Part shown: piece after piece, positions 32,301 to 37,499 of the stretch
Position numbering within the stretch: the first letter of the stretch is position 1
Layout of the letters: each line of letters starts with the position of its first letter
From: Micropterix aruncella
Lineage: Eukaryota; Arthropoda; Insecta; Lepidoptera; Micropterigidae
Direction: 5' to 3'
Length of the DNA stretch: 64,000 nucleotides
Assembly: GCA_944548615.1 (NCBI GenBank)
Contig: OX155972.1
Location: forward strand, 7,835,719 to 7,899,718
Program-made: the position numbers and the translations under genes
The notes under the pieces: model-generated
What the model was told of the DNA's origin: nothing
Seen by the model: only the letters and a program-made list of their open reading frames with translations
The model's database searches: none

Positions 32301-32321
32301 TATTCTCCACTGGCTGCCCAT
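5106..32321 (-). CDS. PNPLA8: Calcium-independent phospholipase A2, PNPLA8 / iPLA2-gamma type (10 exons, 591 aa)
   Basis: A serine lipase that hydrolyses glycerophospholipids; family members act in mitochondria and peroxisomes. I joined ten minus-strand exons: 32321-32210, 29641-29310, 27068-26931, 23466-23377, 17904-17706, 16115-16029, 13873-13755, 12977-12783, 7429-7192 and 5371-5106. All junctions are GT/AG and all phases agree, giving 1776 nt. The patatin domain starts near residue 240: anion-binding loop DGGGIRG at 246-252, nucleophile motif GVSTG with Ser281, and catalytic Asp425 in DGG. Residues 40-150 are charged and low in complexity. The N-terminus is basic with no acidic residue before position 20, compatible with mitochondrial import (inference). 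The protein ends KQIH and lacks the SKL-type peroxisomal signal known from the vertebrate enzyme. The start is supported by an in-frame TAA immediately before the ATG. Introns carry many transposons, but every exon is intact. Confidence 0.93.
5625..6075 (-). pseudogene. Zinc-finger fragment of a non-LTR retrotransposon (intron 9)
   Basis: The minus-strand frame 5927-5625 contains CPICSKNYKRLACLNKPIAGH, resembling the zinc-finger N-terminus of LINE ORFs, followed by a Ser/Pro-rich linker and an EDWEFF motif. Just upstream, up to about 6075, is a decayed second finger-like stretch with stops. Lies in the last intron. Judged a relic. Confidence 0.45.
6100..6840 (-). pseudogene. Tandemly duplicated C-terminal LINE fragment, family G (intron 9)
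   Basis: Two related blocks lie head to tail on the minus strand: about 6160-6450 (motifs AEDGSFCKIT, GFTDHLHAVEVG, GLPAKSLF) and about 6460-6840 (LLKKYHNLANVITWNGF). The repeated landmark AAGATGCGGAAA starts each block. The same family appears at 13545-13680, 26560-26850 and 62830-63400. The lineage is uncertain; a non-LTR retrotransposon is most likely. Confidence 0.5.
7192..7429 (-). CDS. PNPLA8: Phospholipase exon 9 with the catalytic Asp
   Basis: Acceptor CTTTAG at 7430-7435; the first codon, GAT, is the catalytic Asp of the DGG motif. Then comes NNPAGVGLHEA, an SIGTGKS loop and the SATDTE block, which is characteristic of PNPLA8. Donor GTATGT at 7191-7186; exits in phase 1. Confidence 0.95.
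7525..8312 (+). mobile_element. Jockey/CR1-like LINE 3' end with (TATTG)n tail (intron 8)
   Basis: The plus-strand frame from about 7530 to 7827 encodes QKRAVHSLYRV, then MTLFSSYIYQN and a C-terminal FYNKIPEKMK block, as seen after the reverse transcriptase in this LINE group. The 3' region ends in repeated TATTG at about 8290-8312. It is 5'-truncated and antisense to the host gene. Confidence 0.7.
8586..9345 (+). repeat. GC-rich interspersed repeat, family F, copy 1
   Basis: A GC-rich block unlike the AT-rich surroundings. Landmarks in order: GGTTTCGTGCAGCTTGGGCC, CAGAAGCCTCCTCGTG, GGATATCTCCGTCTGGAA (read in reverse), GGGGGCGAGGCTGCCCGCTG, and a 3' end near GTGACGGGTTCGCCCGTTGT. Copies recur at 23545, 31330, 35552, 44905, 59285, 62590 and 63405. 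No reading frame is conserved between copies, so it is probably a non-coding end of a retroelement. I cannot classify it. Confidence 0.65.
9490..10090. other. Intronic stretch with no recognised feature
   Basis: AT-rich sequence of intron 8 between family F copy 1 and the Helitron at 10094. I recognise no gene, inverted repeat or target duplication here. Confidence 0.5.
10229..11914 (+). mobile_element. TTAA element family B, copy 2, split by element C
   Basis: TTAA at 10225-10228 and 11915-11918. It starts CCCTTCAGGCCTCGGC and ends CGGGGCTTGAGGGG. The body matches family B copy 1 (3551-3798), but a 1.4 kb element C sits inside. The Helitron copy at 60626 has a single TTAA at the matching point (60757-60760). 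Confidence 0.85.
10382..11801 (+). mobile_element. TTAA element family C, copy 1 (1420 bp)
   Basis: Flanked by TTAA at 10378-10381 and 11802-11805. It starts CCCGCTGAGCACGTAACATC and ends ACCTCGCAACGTGAGGGG. The first 300 bp are GC- and CpG-rich and contain a TATATAAG sequence near 10686 followed by a splice-donor-like GTAAGTAATT; the rest is AT-rich. No reading frame over 80 codons is shared with the second copy (17969-19372). The layout suggests a deletion derivative of a piggyBac-like transposon that keeps its promoter end (inference). Confidence 0.75.
12246..12412. mobile_element. Palindromic TTAA miniature element, family D
   Basis: 167 bp flanked by TTAA (12242-12245 and 12413-12416). 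Terminal inverted repeats of about 55 bp differ at a single base and begin CCCTTCAAGCCCCGCG. Each arm contains its own perfect palindrome, GACTTCGATATCGAAGTC. It sits inside Helitron copy 2; Helitron copy 3 has the empty TTAA at 61082-61085. Confidence 0.85.
12783..12977 (-). CDS. PNPLA8: Phospholipase exon 8
   Basis: Acceptor CCTCAG at 12978-12983, donor GTATGG at 12782-12777, phase 0 at both ends, 65 codons. It encodes the ALVSCVVN strand and the WEAVRASAAAPTYFEE block that is strongly conserved in patatin-type phospholipases. Confidence 0.95.
13545..13681 (-). pseudogene. LINE family G fragment (intron 7)
   Basis: A short minus-strand stretch with FPESLECSALRPDITLYSL. It is closely related to the frame at about 6700-6790 in intron 9, so both are remnants of one retroelement family. 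Confidence 0.45.
13755..13873 (-). CDS. PNPLA8: Phospholipase exon 7
   Basis: Acceptor CTTTCTAG just above 13873; donor GTAACA at 13754-13749. Enters in phase 1 and exits in phase 0. It encodes WSHSYYDTEAWE, the family block between the nucleophile region and the second conserved core. Confidence 0.93.
14140..14495 (+). mobile_element. LINE 3' end with (TTA)n tail (intron 6)
   Basis: Plus strand from about 14149: CVHGARLWNDLPGNIRNSP, then a SFKTHLKDY block and a stop at about 14261, i.e. a Jockey/CR1-type C-terminus. The 3' region has GGCAATAAGCTCGCCTTTTT and ends in repeated ATT at 14475-14494. It shares both motifs with 20955-21369. Confidence 0.7.
14502..15257 (+). mobile_element. hAT transposon remnant with GATTTAAATC subterminal repeats
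   Basis: It starts CAGGGTTGCGATG. The sequence GATTTAAATC recurs many times near both ends (14514-14600 and 15223-15257). The plus-strand frame 14622-14819 matches the hAT C-terminal dimerisation region: SSAGVERIF followed by LGNEKAAKLVFLLK. The rest of the transposase is missing and the right terminus is not clear. It inserted directly after the tail of the LINE at 14140-14495. Confidence 0.7.
15525..15765 (+). mobile_element. tRNA-derived SINE
   Basis: It carries a split RNA polymerase III promoter: A box TGGCATAGCGG at 15532-15542 and B box GGTTCGATTTC at 15576-15586, spaced as in a tRNA. A body with a (CA)n run at 15668-15682 follows. It does not look like a functional tRNA: there is no clear anticodon arm or acceptor stem. 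Confidence 0.65.
16029..16115 (-). CDS. PNPLA8: Phospholipase exon 6
   Basis: Acceptor TTTCAG at 16116-16121, donor GTATGT at 16028-16023, phase 1 at both ends, 87 nt. It encodes YYDLSRKMFG, matching the family segment just after the nucleophile. Too short to stand out as an open frame; found from its splice sites and phase. Confidence 0.9.
16191..16496 (+). mobile_element. TTAA miniature element, family E, copy 2
   Basis: TTAA at 16187-16190 and 16497-16500, same ends as copy 1. Its right half is included in a 265-bp tandem duplication. Confidence 0.85.
16391..16920. repeat. Tandem duplication, period 265 bp
   Basis: Unit 1 (16391-16655) and unit 2 (16656-16920) are almost identical. Each starts ATGAGAACGTCAAAGAAGTG and ends TTTTCTTGTAACCTCGA. 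The unit joins the right third of element E to about 150 bp of the flank, so duplication followed insertion. Confidence 0.85.
16985..17620 (+). mobile_element. LINE 3' end with RNase H and zinc-knuckle remnants (intron 5)
   Basis: The plus-strand frame 16987-17235 begins with an RNase H end, QWIPGHQGIPGNKEADRLA. After a frameshift near 17220, the frame 17317-17517 carries CRICGEDPEDSIHIVGRCPG, a CX2C-type finger usual at the C-terminus of this LINE group. The tail is (CTA)n at 17599-17612. A related copy on the other strand is at 48711-49488. Confidence 0.75.
17706..17904 (-). CDS. PNPLA8: Phospholipase exon 5 with the nucleophile Ser
   Basis: Acceptor TTCCAG at 17905-17910; donor GTGAGT at 17705-17700. 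Enters in phase 0 and exits in phase 1, 66 codons plus one base. It encodes ILSIDGGGIRG (anion-binding loop) and FDYIVGVSTGA (nucleophile elbow), the diagnostic patatin motifs. Confidence 0.96.
17969..19372 (+). mobile_element. TTAA element family C, copy 2 (1404 bp)
   Basis: TTAA at 17965-17968 and 19373-19376. It starts CCCGCTCAGCACTTAACATC and ends TTACCTCGCAACGTGAGGGG. It is collinear with copy 1 along its whole length with scattered small differences. It sits only 60 bp into intron 4 of the host gene, upstream of exon 5. Confidence 0.85.
19377..20226 (+). mobile_element. Jockey/CR1-like LINE 3' end, family J, copy 1 (intron 4)
   Basis: The plus-strand frame starts immediately after the right TTAA of element C: TYGLIFWGN, then SKRIFLLQKRALR, a stop, and a second frame at 19494-19871 with IYQCLMYARQHLAE and FYNLLPTKFKQLE. 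The tail is repeated AATGT at 20212-20226. A closely related copy is at 49501-50117. Confidence 0.75.
20568..20642. repeat. Inverted repeat hairpin
   Basis: Arms around ATGAACTTTCTAATACGTAA and TTCATTACATATTAGAAAGT are separated by a short loop. Probably the core of a small palindromic element. Confidence 0.4.
20955..21369 (+). mobile_element. LINE 3' end with (ATT)n tail (intron 4)
   Basis: Plus strand from about 20966: SFTVHGARLWNALPKNVRT followed by TFKNRLREHL and a stop at 21085. The 3' region shares GGCAATAAGCTCGCCTTTTC with the LINE at 14140 and ends in ATT repeats at 21350-21369. Confidence 0.7.
21877..23095. mobile_element. Long-armed fold-back element, family M, interrupted by a LINE
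   Basis: Left-arm pieces at 21880-21957 and from about 22603 to 22735 are the reverse complement of right-arm pieces at 22860-23092. Landmarks: ATAACTTGTGACTAATATTC left and GAATATTAGTCACAAGTTAT right; ACAACTTTTGTCAG left and CTGACAAAAGTTGT right. The GC-rich centre is at about 22735-22860. A LINE 3' end (21958 to about 22590) splits the left arm. No coding capacity. Confidence 0.7.
21958..22590 (+). mobile_element. LINE 3' end inserted in element M
   Basis: The plus strand reads LHWLPIRDRRNFHTLSLLYN, then SFTVHSARLWNQLPHSIR and FKQ before a stop at 22279: a CR1/Jockey-type C-terminus. A 3' region with GCAATAGCGATAAGTCGGCC and a TATTC-rich tail follows. Confidence 0.7.
23377..23466 (-). CDS. 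PNPLA8: Phospholipase exon 4
   Basis: Acceptor TTCTAG at 23467-23472, donor GTCAGT at 23376-23371, phase 0 at both ends, 30 codons. It encodes the EGGVRTLLRAKYQN segment just before the patatin domain. Assigned from its exact phase fit and position. Confidence 0.85.
23545..23815 (-). repeat. Family F repeat fragment, copy 2
   Basis: Degenerate match, in reverse orientation, to the first half of family F: GGGAGGCTACCGG, AGAAGCTGAACTTGAGCCGA and GCACGGAACCGTTAAGAAC line up with landmarks of copy 1. Lies in intron 3. Confidence 0.5.
24925..25229 (+). mobile_element. TTAA miniature element, family E, copy 3
   Basis: TTAA at 24921-24924 and 25230-25233. 305 bp, collinear with the other family E copies. 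Lies in intron 3. Confidence 0.85.
25277..25471. mobile_element. Palindromic miniature element rich in GACTGCTTGAAGCAGTC
   Basis: The ends are related inverted repeats: GCCCGATCATACATCGACTG left and GGTCGGCCATACACGGACTG read inward from the right. GACTGCTTGAAGCAGTC is a perfect 17-bp inverted repeat, and variants of it recur several times. Non-coding; superfamily unknown. Confidence 0.6.
25474..26235 (+). mobile_element. LINE 3' end encoding an RNase H end and zinc knuckle (intron 3)
   Basis: The plus-strand frame is open from about 25474 to 26097. It has the RNase H end WVPGHAEIEGNKKADELAK, a middle helical part, then GHCGLNKHMF and CRFCQGAEETPQHLMCECG, a CX2C...HX4C-type knuckle. This is the usual C-terminal order of I/Jockey-clade LINEs. 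The element is 5'-truncated, lacking reverse transcriptase and endonuclease. It is one of the best-preserved LINE frames in the window. Confidence 0.8.
26404..26529 (+). CDS. Very short reading frame, possibly a small exon
   Basis: ATG at 26404 opens 41 codons beginning MNLTIEEYEKFYQNVF. A weak donor-like GAG/GTATTC near 26500 and an acceptor-like CTTATTGTAG near 26550 could extend it. I do not recognise it. It lies antisense in an intron of the phospholipase gene and may be chance. Confidence 0.15.
26560..26850 (+). pseudogene. LINE family G fragment (intron 3)
   Basis: The plus strand reads KYHDLAYAVTQNGFTDD, related to the family G block at 6232-6447 and 63001-63130. The 3' part shares GCATGTGGCAAGACAG with 63231. 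Decayed. Confidence 0.45.
26931..27068 (-). CDS. PNPLA8: Phospholipase exon 3
   Basis: Acceptor TTGCAG at 27069-27074, donor GTACAA at 26930-26925, phase 0 at both ends, 46 codons. It contains RRTEQFIEHIKQFPEARDYA, closely matching the PNPLA8-specific helical segment upstream of the patatin domain. Confidence 0.92.
27415..27775 (+). mobile_element. LINE reverse-transcriptase tail fragment (intron 2)
   Basis: The plus-strand frame 27421-27768 contains FQMRCLRQILGVSLRDRIRN and LRWFGHVCRMNDNRLPR, the characteristic end of the reverse-transcriptase ORF in a widespread LINE group (also at 54711-55295). 5'-truncated. Confidence 0.75.
28563..28800 (-). mobile_element. Possible LINE 3' end with (AAAT)n tail
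   Basis: TTTATTTATTTATTTATTTC at 28571-28590 looks like the A-rich tail of a minus-strand LINE, with sequence like the 1260-1300 region. It may interrupt a GC-rich block seen at 28255-28550 and 29085-29215. Weak. Confidence 0.35.
29310..29641 (-). CDS. PNPLA8: Phospholipase exon 2
   Basis: Acceptor CTTGCAG just above 29641, donor GTATGT at 29309-29304. Enters in phase 1 and exits in phase 0, 332 nt. It codes for a charged, probably disordered linker (KSPKGLNDESRKK, EETVEEEKNGKE) between the N-terminus and the helical region. The least conserved part of the family. Confidence 0.88.
29818..29895 (-). repeat. 3'-UTR fragment of LINE family G
   Basis: GGAGCTTCCATGGATTTCAC and CGGGCCCATCATAATACTAT are the reverse complement of the segment at 63325-63365; a third copy is at about 12640-12725. 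Confidence 0.45.
30140..31090. repeat. Mosaic of DNA-transposon end fragments (family H related)
   Basis: It shares CGCTACTAGATTAGATCATTGTAATGCTAAAT-like sequence with 53478-53510 and TGCCTATATCTCG-like sequence with 53716 and 56840. The 30880-30950 part (GGGGCCCC, GTAGCCCCGGATG) resembles hAT-type termini. Boundaries are unclear. Confidence 0.3.
31330..32075 (-). repeat. Family F repeat, copy 3, with a perfect hairpin
   Basis: In reverse orientation to copy 1: GGGCAGCCTCGCCCCCTGTC, GAGACGCAAGAGTCTTACCC and GGCCCAAGCTGCATGAAACC. It contains a perfect hairpin at 31950-31988 (arms TTCAGAAGCCTCCTCGTGT). Lies in intron 1. Confidence 0.6.
32210..32321 (-). CDS. PNPLA8: Phospholipase exon 1 (coding part)
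   Basis: ATG at 32321-32319, directly preceded by an in-frame TAA; donor GTAAGT at 32209-32204, phase 1. 37 codons, starting MGSQWRIVRHFLS. Its one spare base plus the two leading bases of exon 2 complete a codon, which fixes this as the upstream partner. Confidence 0.85.
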
Positions 32322-32654
32322 TTAGAAGAAATCTGTTTTTTACCGCACTGTTTTGTAACGTTTTTCAAAACAAACAAAAATTTCAAAACCTCCGAAGCCG
32401 CTGTCAAAAATCTGTCACTTCACTTTTTTGTTGTGATTATACTGCGATGTAATTGATCGCGTTATGCAAATGTCACTTTGAATACGATGCGAACTGAAAA
32501 ATAACACGTTTTTATTATTAAATAATTCTGTATCGAAGAAAACATTGGAATATACTAAATTGCAAAATTTATGTACTACGCGCTCAGCGATCAAATAAAC
32601 GCTGATGTGCGTTTTTTCATTCCTTCTGCCCCTGAATGAAACATTATTGTTTTA

Positions 32655-32850
32655 TAGGGTGTTTACACTCTCGCGCAAGGCGCGAGGTGAGACGCAAAAC
32701 CATATCAGTAAACAAATGGAACAGAGGCAAAGCTTCTAACGAGCGTACAAAATGTTTACCTACTTGCTAGAAGCTTTGCCTCTGTTCCGTTTGTTTACGA
32801 CATTGTTTTGCGTCTCGCCTTGCGCCTCGCGCGAGAGTGTAAACGCCCCA
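32655..32850. mobile_element. Harbinger-type miniature element upstream of the phospholipase gene
   Basis: 196 bp with TTA target duplications (32652-32654 and 32851-32853). Ends TAGGGTGTTTACACTCTCGC and TGGGGCGTTTACACTCTCGC. The arms pair over about 80 bp with mismatches; the inner part of the stem is GAAGCTTTGCCTCTGTTCC. TTA duplication and G-rich ends fit PIF/Harbinger. It lies about 330 bp upstream of the start codon. Confidence 0.8.
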
Positions 32851-32859
32851 TTACAGTAG

Positions 32860-34000
32860 ATAAGGTCATCAATATTGCACCGTGCACGGATATTTGCTAG
32901 TCAGGTAAACTGGTTACTAAATCCACTTTTAGTGTTTTCTATTAAATCGAAGATTATCGCGGTGGTTTGACATTATAAATAATATAAAACGAAGTTACCG
33001 CTTGAAGTTTGTAGCAGCCGACGTTGCCGCGATGTTGCAACCACCGTTGTTTAGGGTAGACTTAATTTACCCTGGAAAACGGCGGTTACAACAACGCCGA
33101 AACTTAATGGTAAATTCGTTTTATCTTATTGGTTTCTTGTAGTTTTGCATTTTCACCGATCCTTAATATTAATTCTTATACAAGCTAACGTCAAACTATA
33201 GGTACCTAATGAATGTATCAAAGAGGTAGGTGCATAAGGGTACTTTATGAGCAGTATACAATGGGTTAATGACCTTTTCCAACGTGTTTAAGTGATATTG
33301 TAATGATATCACATTGCATTGGAGTGATGCTGCAGCATATTACTGAAACGAAGGCCCGCTTCTGAAGAAGAAGTGAATGTTCCAATCTCTAGTCAGTCAG
33401 AGAATGTATAATATGTATTTATAATAGAGAAAGTAAGTTTTTTATATGCAGTATGTTCACATGTATGCTTCTATAATGGAAATAGTTTGGTTATTGACTG
33501 TTATAATATATTACTTTAACTATTAGTTATGACAACAACCTATTAGTTGTTGAATCTTAAAAATCACAATAGCCGCATTATTTTCTTTTTCTTTATCTCC
33601 TAAATCAGCACCTGTATAATACTATGATCTAACATTAAGGTGTTCCATAATACTGGGAATTACATTCGAGAGTAATTTGTATTGCATTTTGTATGAAAAG
33701 CTACACCTTTTACCGGTCCCTTATAATATAAACATACTCGTACCTAATGCATGGTGTCAACGAATCATAATTGGCTTAGATCTATTTGCCTAAACAATAT
33801 TAAAAAGTCTATATCATGTTTTCTGTGTCGAAAATCACTCTTTTACATAAAAATGACATAGTGTTGTCTCTAAAATAATATATCGTTATTTTATCCTAAA
33901 CGTCGACTTAATAGTGTCGATTTATCGAAGGAAATTAGAAGAATGAAGAATGAACTTTAGTGAACAAAAAGGCGTAAAACTAGACCTTATTTCACCGCAG
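32860..34000. other. Intergenic stretch with no recognised gene
   Basis: Upstream flank of the phospholipase gene. Apart from a GC-richer patch at 33000-33110 with CGCCG-containing repeats, I see no gene or clear element. Confidence 0.5.
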
Positions 34001-34005
34001 AATAT

Positions 34006-34680
34006 ATTTATTTTATTTTATATATTTATTAAAGGTAAAGCATAAAATATAATTTCCTGCAGCATTACAAAATAATGGGTTTGGACCAGTAGCGAAAAAT
34101 AGAGCACACTGCAGTATCTTGGTCACTACGTCAATACCGCCTAACTAGGCCTAGGCCTGTACTAAGGCAGGTGTACCAGACTAAATAAAAAAATTAACAA
34201 CTAAATTTAAAAATTAAATATGTTTAAAAGATAATTTAAAATATCAAGAAGTATTTGAAATTATAATCATAAAATTATCGAGTAAATAAATAAAAATCGA
34301 AATCATAATAATAGTAAATAGATAGATAGATACCTACTCAGTAAAATAAAAAAATAATAATAATAAAATAAGAATAAAAATAAAAATCATACTAGATAGT
34401 CAAATAATTTGTGGCTCTTTTCACGGCCTTCATTTATTAGCCACATATGGCTCTGATTCTTAAAGGAATCTTTAGACTGAATTGTTTTAATTCCATCTTC
34501 TAATAGGTTATATGCCCTGTGGCCCAAAACAGTAAAATGCCTTTGACCAAAAGAGGTCATCATTCGGGGAATATCATTTTTTTTAGCAACGGATCGCCGT
34601 GTTGTATGCATTTGTTGTGAGAATGTCTTGTTGCATTTGAATTGAATAAAATTATATATGTATAAACGAAGTTTCAAATG
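34006..34680 (-). mobile_element. LINE 3' end (5'-truncated)
   Basis: The minus-strand frame 34677-34387 contains FGQRHFTVLGHRAYNLLEDG and SHMWLINEG, a C-terminal LINE signature like those at 1628 and 53971. The 3' region and A-rich tail reach about 34006. Confidence 0.6.
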
Positions 34681-34924
34681 ATTTTTAAATATTTCTCCTA
34701 TGCTAAGGGCTGTATTTGTATAAACGTTGATTACTTTGAATTACTGCATGAATTATTATGAAATAAAATTCATCATAATCTATATTGAAAGTTGTTTCAC
34801 AGTAGACCAAATAATGGCCTAGCTGTCTTTTGAGAATTATTTGTAAATTATTAGCTACCTGGCAAAAGAAAACAGCGTTCTATATCAAAAACAATTTTAG
34901 CTATGAGTGGTTAAAAAGTACTAC

Positions 34925-35086
34925 TTACGCGGCGCTTTCGTTATCTAAATTATAAGGCTTAAAAAAAAGTAATATGTTTTCTGTCGATGAATGGTATTTT
35001 TCACTGTATTTTTTGTGCACTTTATCGAAGGACAAGCTGTAGATATGTTCGAGACAATGATTTTGATCGCTGAGCGCACTGTCCAT
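34925..35086 (-). CDS. Candidate first exon of an unknown gene
   Basis: The minus-strand frame ATG 35086 to stop 34925 begins MDSALSDQNHCLEHIYSLSF. A donor GC/GTAAGTA lies just before the stop (34930-34924), and a TATATAAA box is about 135 bp upstream near 35222. Together these look like a promoter and first exon. No homology recognised and no second exon found. It could be a distal non-coding or coding 5' exon of the phospholipase gene, but the frame does not join exon 1. Confidence 0.3.
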   Translation of the reverse strand: MDSALSDQNHCLEHIYSLSFDKVHKKYSEKYHSSTENILLFFKPYNLDNESAA

Positions 35087-35551
35087 TTCTTTATATATTT
35101 ATTACCACACGATCCGAAACGTCAACGGCGTATTACGTATAGGGATGTACTCAACGAGATGACGTCAATATCGTATGATTCTCGCACCACACAACACGAA
35201 AATACACGTGACCACTGTTTATATATAGTTCTAGCACTCGGTCAGAAAGTCACTATGCAGTTTTTTTACACGATCGCGGACCACCGCCTCTCGCGGGAGT
35301 TCTTTAGCTTGTGGCGTAATTTTCACTAGCCGGTCGTATTTATGCTATCGCGTGCGGCGCGAGACACACCTCTCAGAAAACAGTTTGTTGGTAAACAACA
35401 TCGTATGATCGCATTCTCGTTTCGTATTTACAGTATCGAACGGCGATTCTTAAACTTGTAGTAGATGCGTTGTTATTGCAACAGTCGCCCATGATAAAAT
35501 CGACCGCGAATGGCCACGATTACGGCGAAAAGTGACTGCTGATGCTAAAGC

Positions 35552-36160
35552 GAATGGTTTGTAAGCGAATGGTTTCGTGTAGCTTGGGCCATAAGATGCG
35601 CTTTGTTTTCGGATCCGTCCAACTCACGATTCAACTCCTATTCAGAAGCCTCCTCGCGTGGAAGGCTACCCCGCGTAACTCTCGCGTCTCAGGTCTCACG
35701 GCTGGTGAATCGGTTTATTTCCTGGTGGATTGCCTCCCGGCGCTACTAGACGGTTTGGGGTTTGCGCACCGTTCGGCGACGCCAAGCGGTTGTGCACCCT
35801 GACTAATCGCTGAAGGAGTCTCGAGTCTATGGAAATATACTGTCTCCTAAGCAGCGGGGGTGGATGTTGACCTATCGTCAACCGCTCTTTAAATGACCAT
35901 TAGGCTACCTGATCTTGAATTCAGAGCTGGGCAAAAGATGCCATTGGTTCGTGATAGATTCAAACGGAGTCACAGCTGAATTTACGGCAGGTAGAGGTAT
36001 CAAGATGGTTAATTTCATACGGAGATATCCTTCCAAAACTGACAGACAGGGGGCGAGGCTGCCCGCTGTATACCTACCTTACCCGGTACCTCGCCGTAAA
36101 GCGTTGGCCTCTATCGGGCATGTTGGCTTAGCTAGACAGTTGCTTTACTTAGTTGGTTAG
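35552..36160 (+). repeat. Family F repeat, copy 4
   Basis: Collinear with copy 1: GCGAATGGTTTCGTGTAGCT, CAGAAGCCTCCTCGCGTGGA, GTCTCCTAAGCAGCGGGGGT and GGGGGCGAGGCTGCCCGCTG. The 3' terminus is missing. Confidence 0.65.
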
Positions 36161-36793
36161 TGGTTTTTTAGTGCTAGGTTTACACGGGACGGACTTAGTA
36201 CCGGGTTTTTTAGTTGTTTCTGAATTTTATCACATTTTATATTATATCAATTTACCTAATCACAAAATAAACTTAGTTTATTTTGTGAATATGACTGCAG
36301 AGATTAACTTTAATTAGACGTAATTGATTGATGAATGACGTGACTCCCTGATATAAACTACAAAATTAGGCATTTTTCGTAAATATTTAAAAAATATATG
36401 TGCATATTTCCTGCGGTTTACAATCCCATACTAGCCCGCGACGCGATACTTGTCAAGCATGCTTGATCGTCTAGAGCAGGACTTCCCAACCGGTGGGGCG
36501 TGCCCCCCGGGGGGGGGGCGTAGAGAGATCTTAGGGGGGGCATGAAGTGTTCGGATATTATCATTTAATCTAATTACTTATCATTGTTTATTATTACACA
36601 CAGATATAATCGCGCCACCTATAGTTCCAATGGTCAATGTTCTGAAATTACCAGAAGATGTCCAAGAAGAATTTCTGGAAATGAAGGCAGATTCGACAAT
36701 GAAAGATGACTTTCACCTCTTGACTTTGGAGAAATTTAGGATAAAACGCTTTCTCCTTAAATCCAAAAGTTGCCGCTCTTGCCTTGCGAATAC

Positions 36794-37480
36794 TGTACCG
36801 CGAAGCTCTACTCTACAGTCCTCGTAAAGCAGTCTTAACTTCGCGGACACCGTTGCAATCTTGATGTTAGGGTTGGATCAGCAGCACTCCTTACACTTGC
36901 CACAGTATCATCGAGAAATGAACTACAGTTTGTTTCCTGAATCCTTCGAGTGTCGCTCTGAACTGTTCTTGACCGAATAAAACGCAGGTTTGGTGAAGCG
37001 TCCTTTAATCCTCCCAGACCTACGCAATACAATCAACGCGCACACTGAGCCGCTCTTCGTTAGACACTGAATTCAAAATATCCTAGCCGCATGCTGCTCG
37101 TTGACCTAACTAGGGATAACGCCTTTACAATCTCCTAATATCGTACGATAAACTTATTTACATAACTTATTATCCTGTTGCTGAGGGCATATCTTAAACA
37201 TATATATAGAACACTATTTGTTAAATGGACGTAAGGTCTCTTCCTAATTATCAATACACTATGATTAATTAGTCTAACAAGATATTACACACTAGAAACA
37301 CTGTTTATAGTCCAAAAACACGTACGGTGAGTCGACCTTAGCCCATATATGCACTCCCTTCGTCATTTCGACCGTTCGTGTAATTTGACACTCCCTCGTT
37401 TGCCAGAGATGGACCTTCCTTCTGCGAAGTGAGGCAATTATACATTCCTATCCCCCTATAATGTGATATTTTGCGGCACA
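36794..37480 (-). repeat. BEL/Pao 3' LTR
   Basis: 687 bp. On the minus strand it runs from TGTGCCGC to GCGGTACA. It is almost identical to the LTR at 43197-43885: I found one base change (near 36960) and one TA-unit difference in a TA run near 37200. The minus-strand sequence just upstream, GAGGGGGTTAA (37490-37481), is a good polypurine tract. Confidence 0.92.
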
Positions 37481-37499
37481 TTAACCCCCTCGTGGCTAT

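Noticed and set aside
32178..32456. 92-codon plus-strand frame
   Set aside because: Antisense shadow of exon 1 of the phospholipase gene and its 5' untranslated region.
34991..35329. 112-codon plus-strand frame
   Set aside because: It overlaps, in antisense, the better supported minus-strand candidate exon and TATA box and shows no recognisable domain.
36835..37032. 65-codon frame repeated at 43238-43435 as a conserved gene
   Set aside because: Both lie in the LTRs; identity reflects LTR duplication, not coding constraint.
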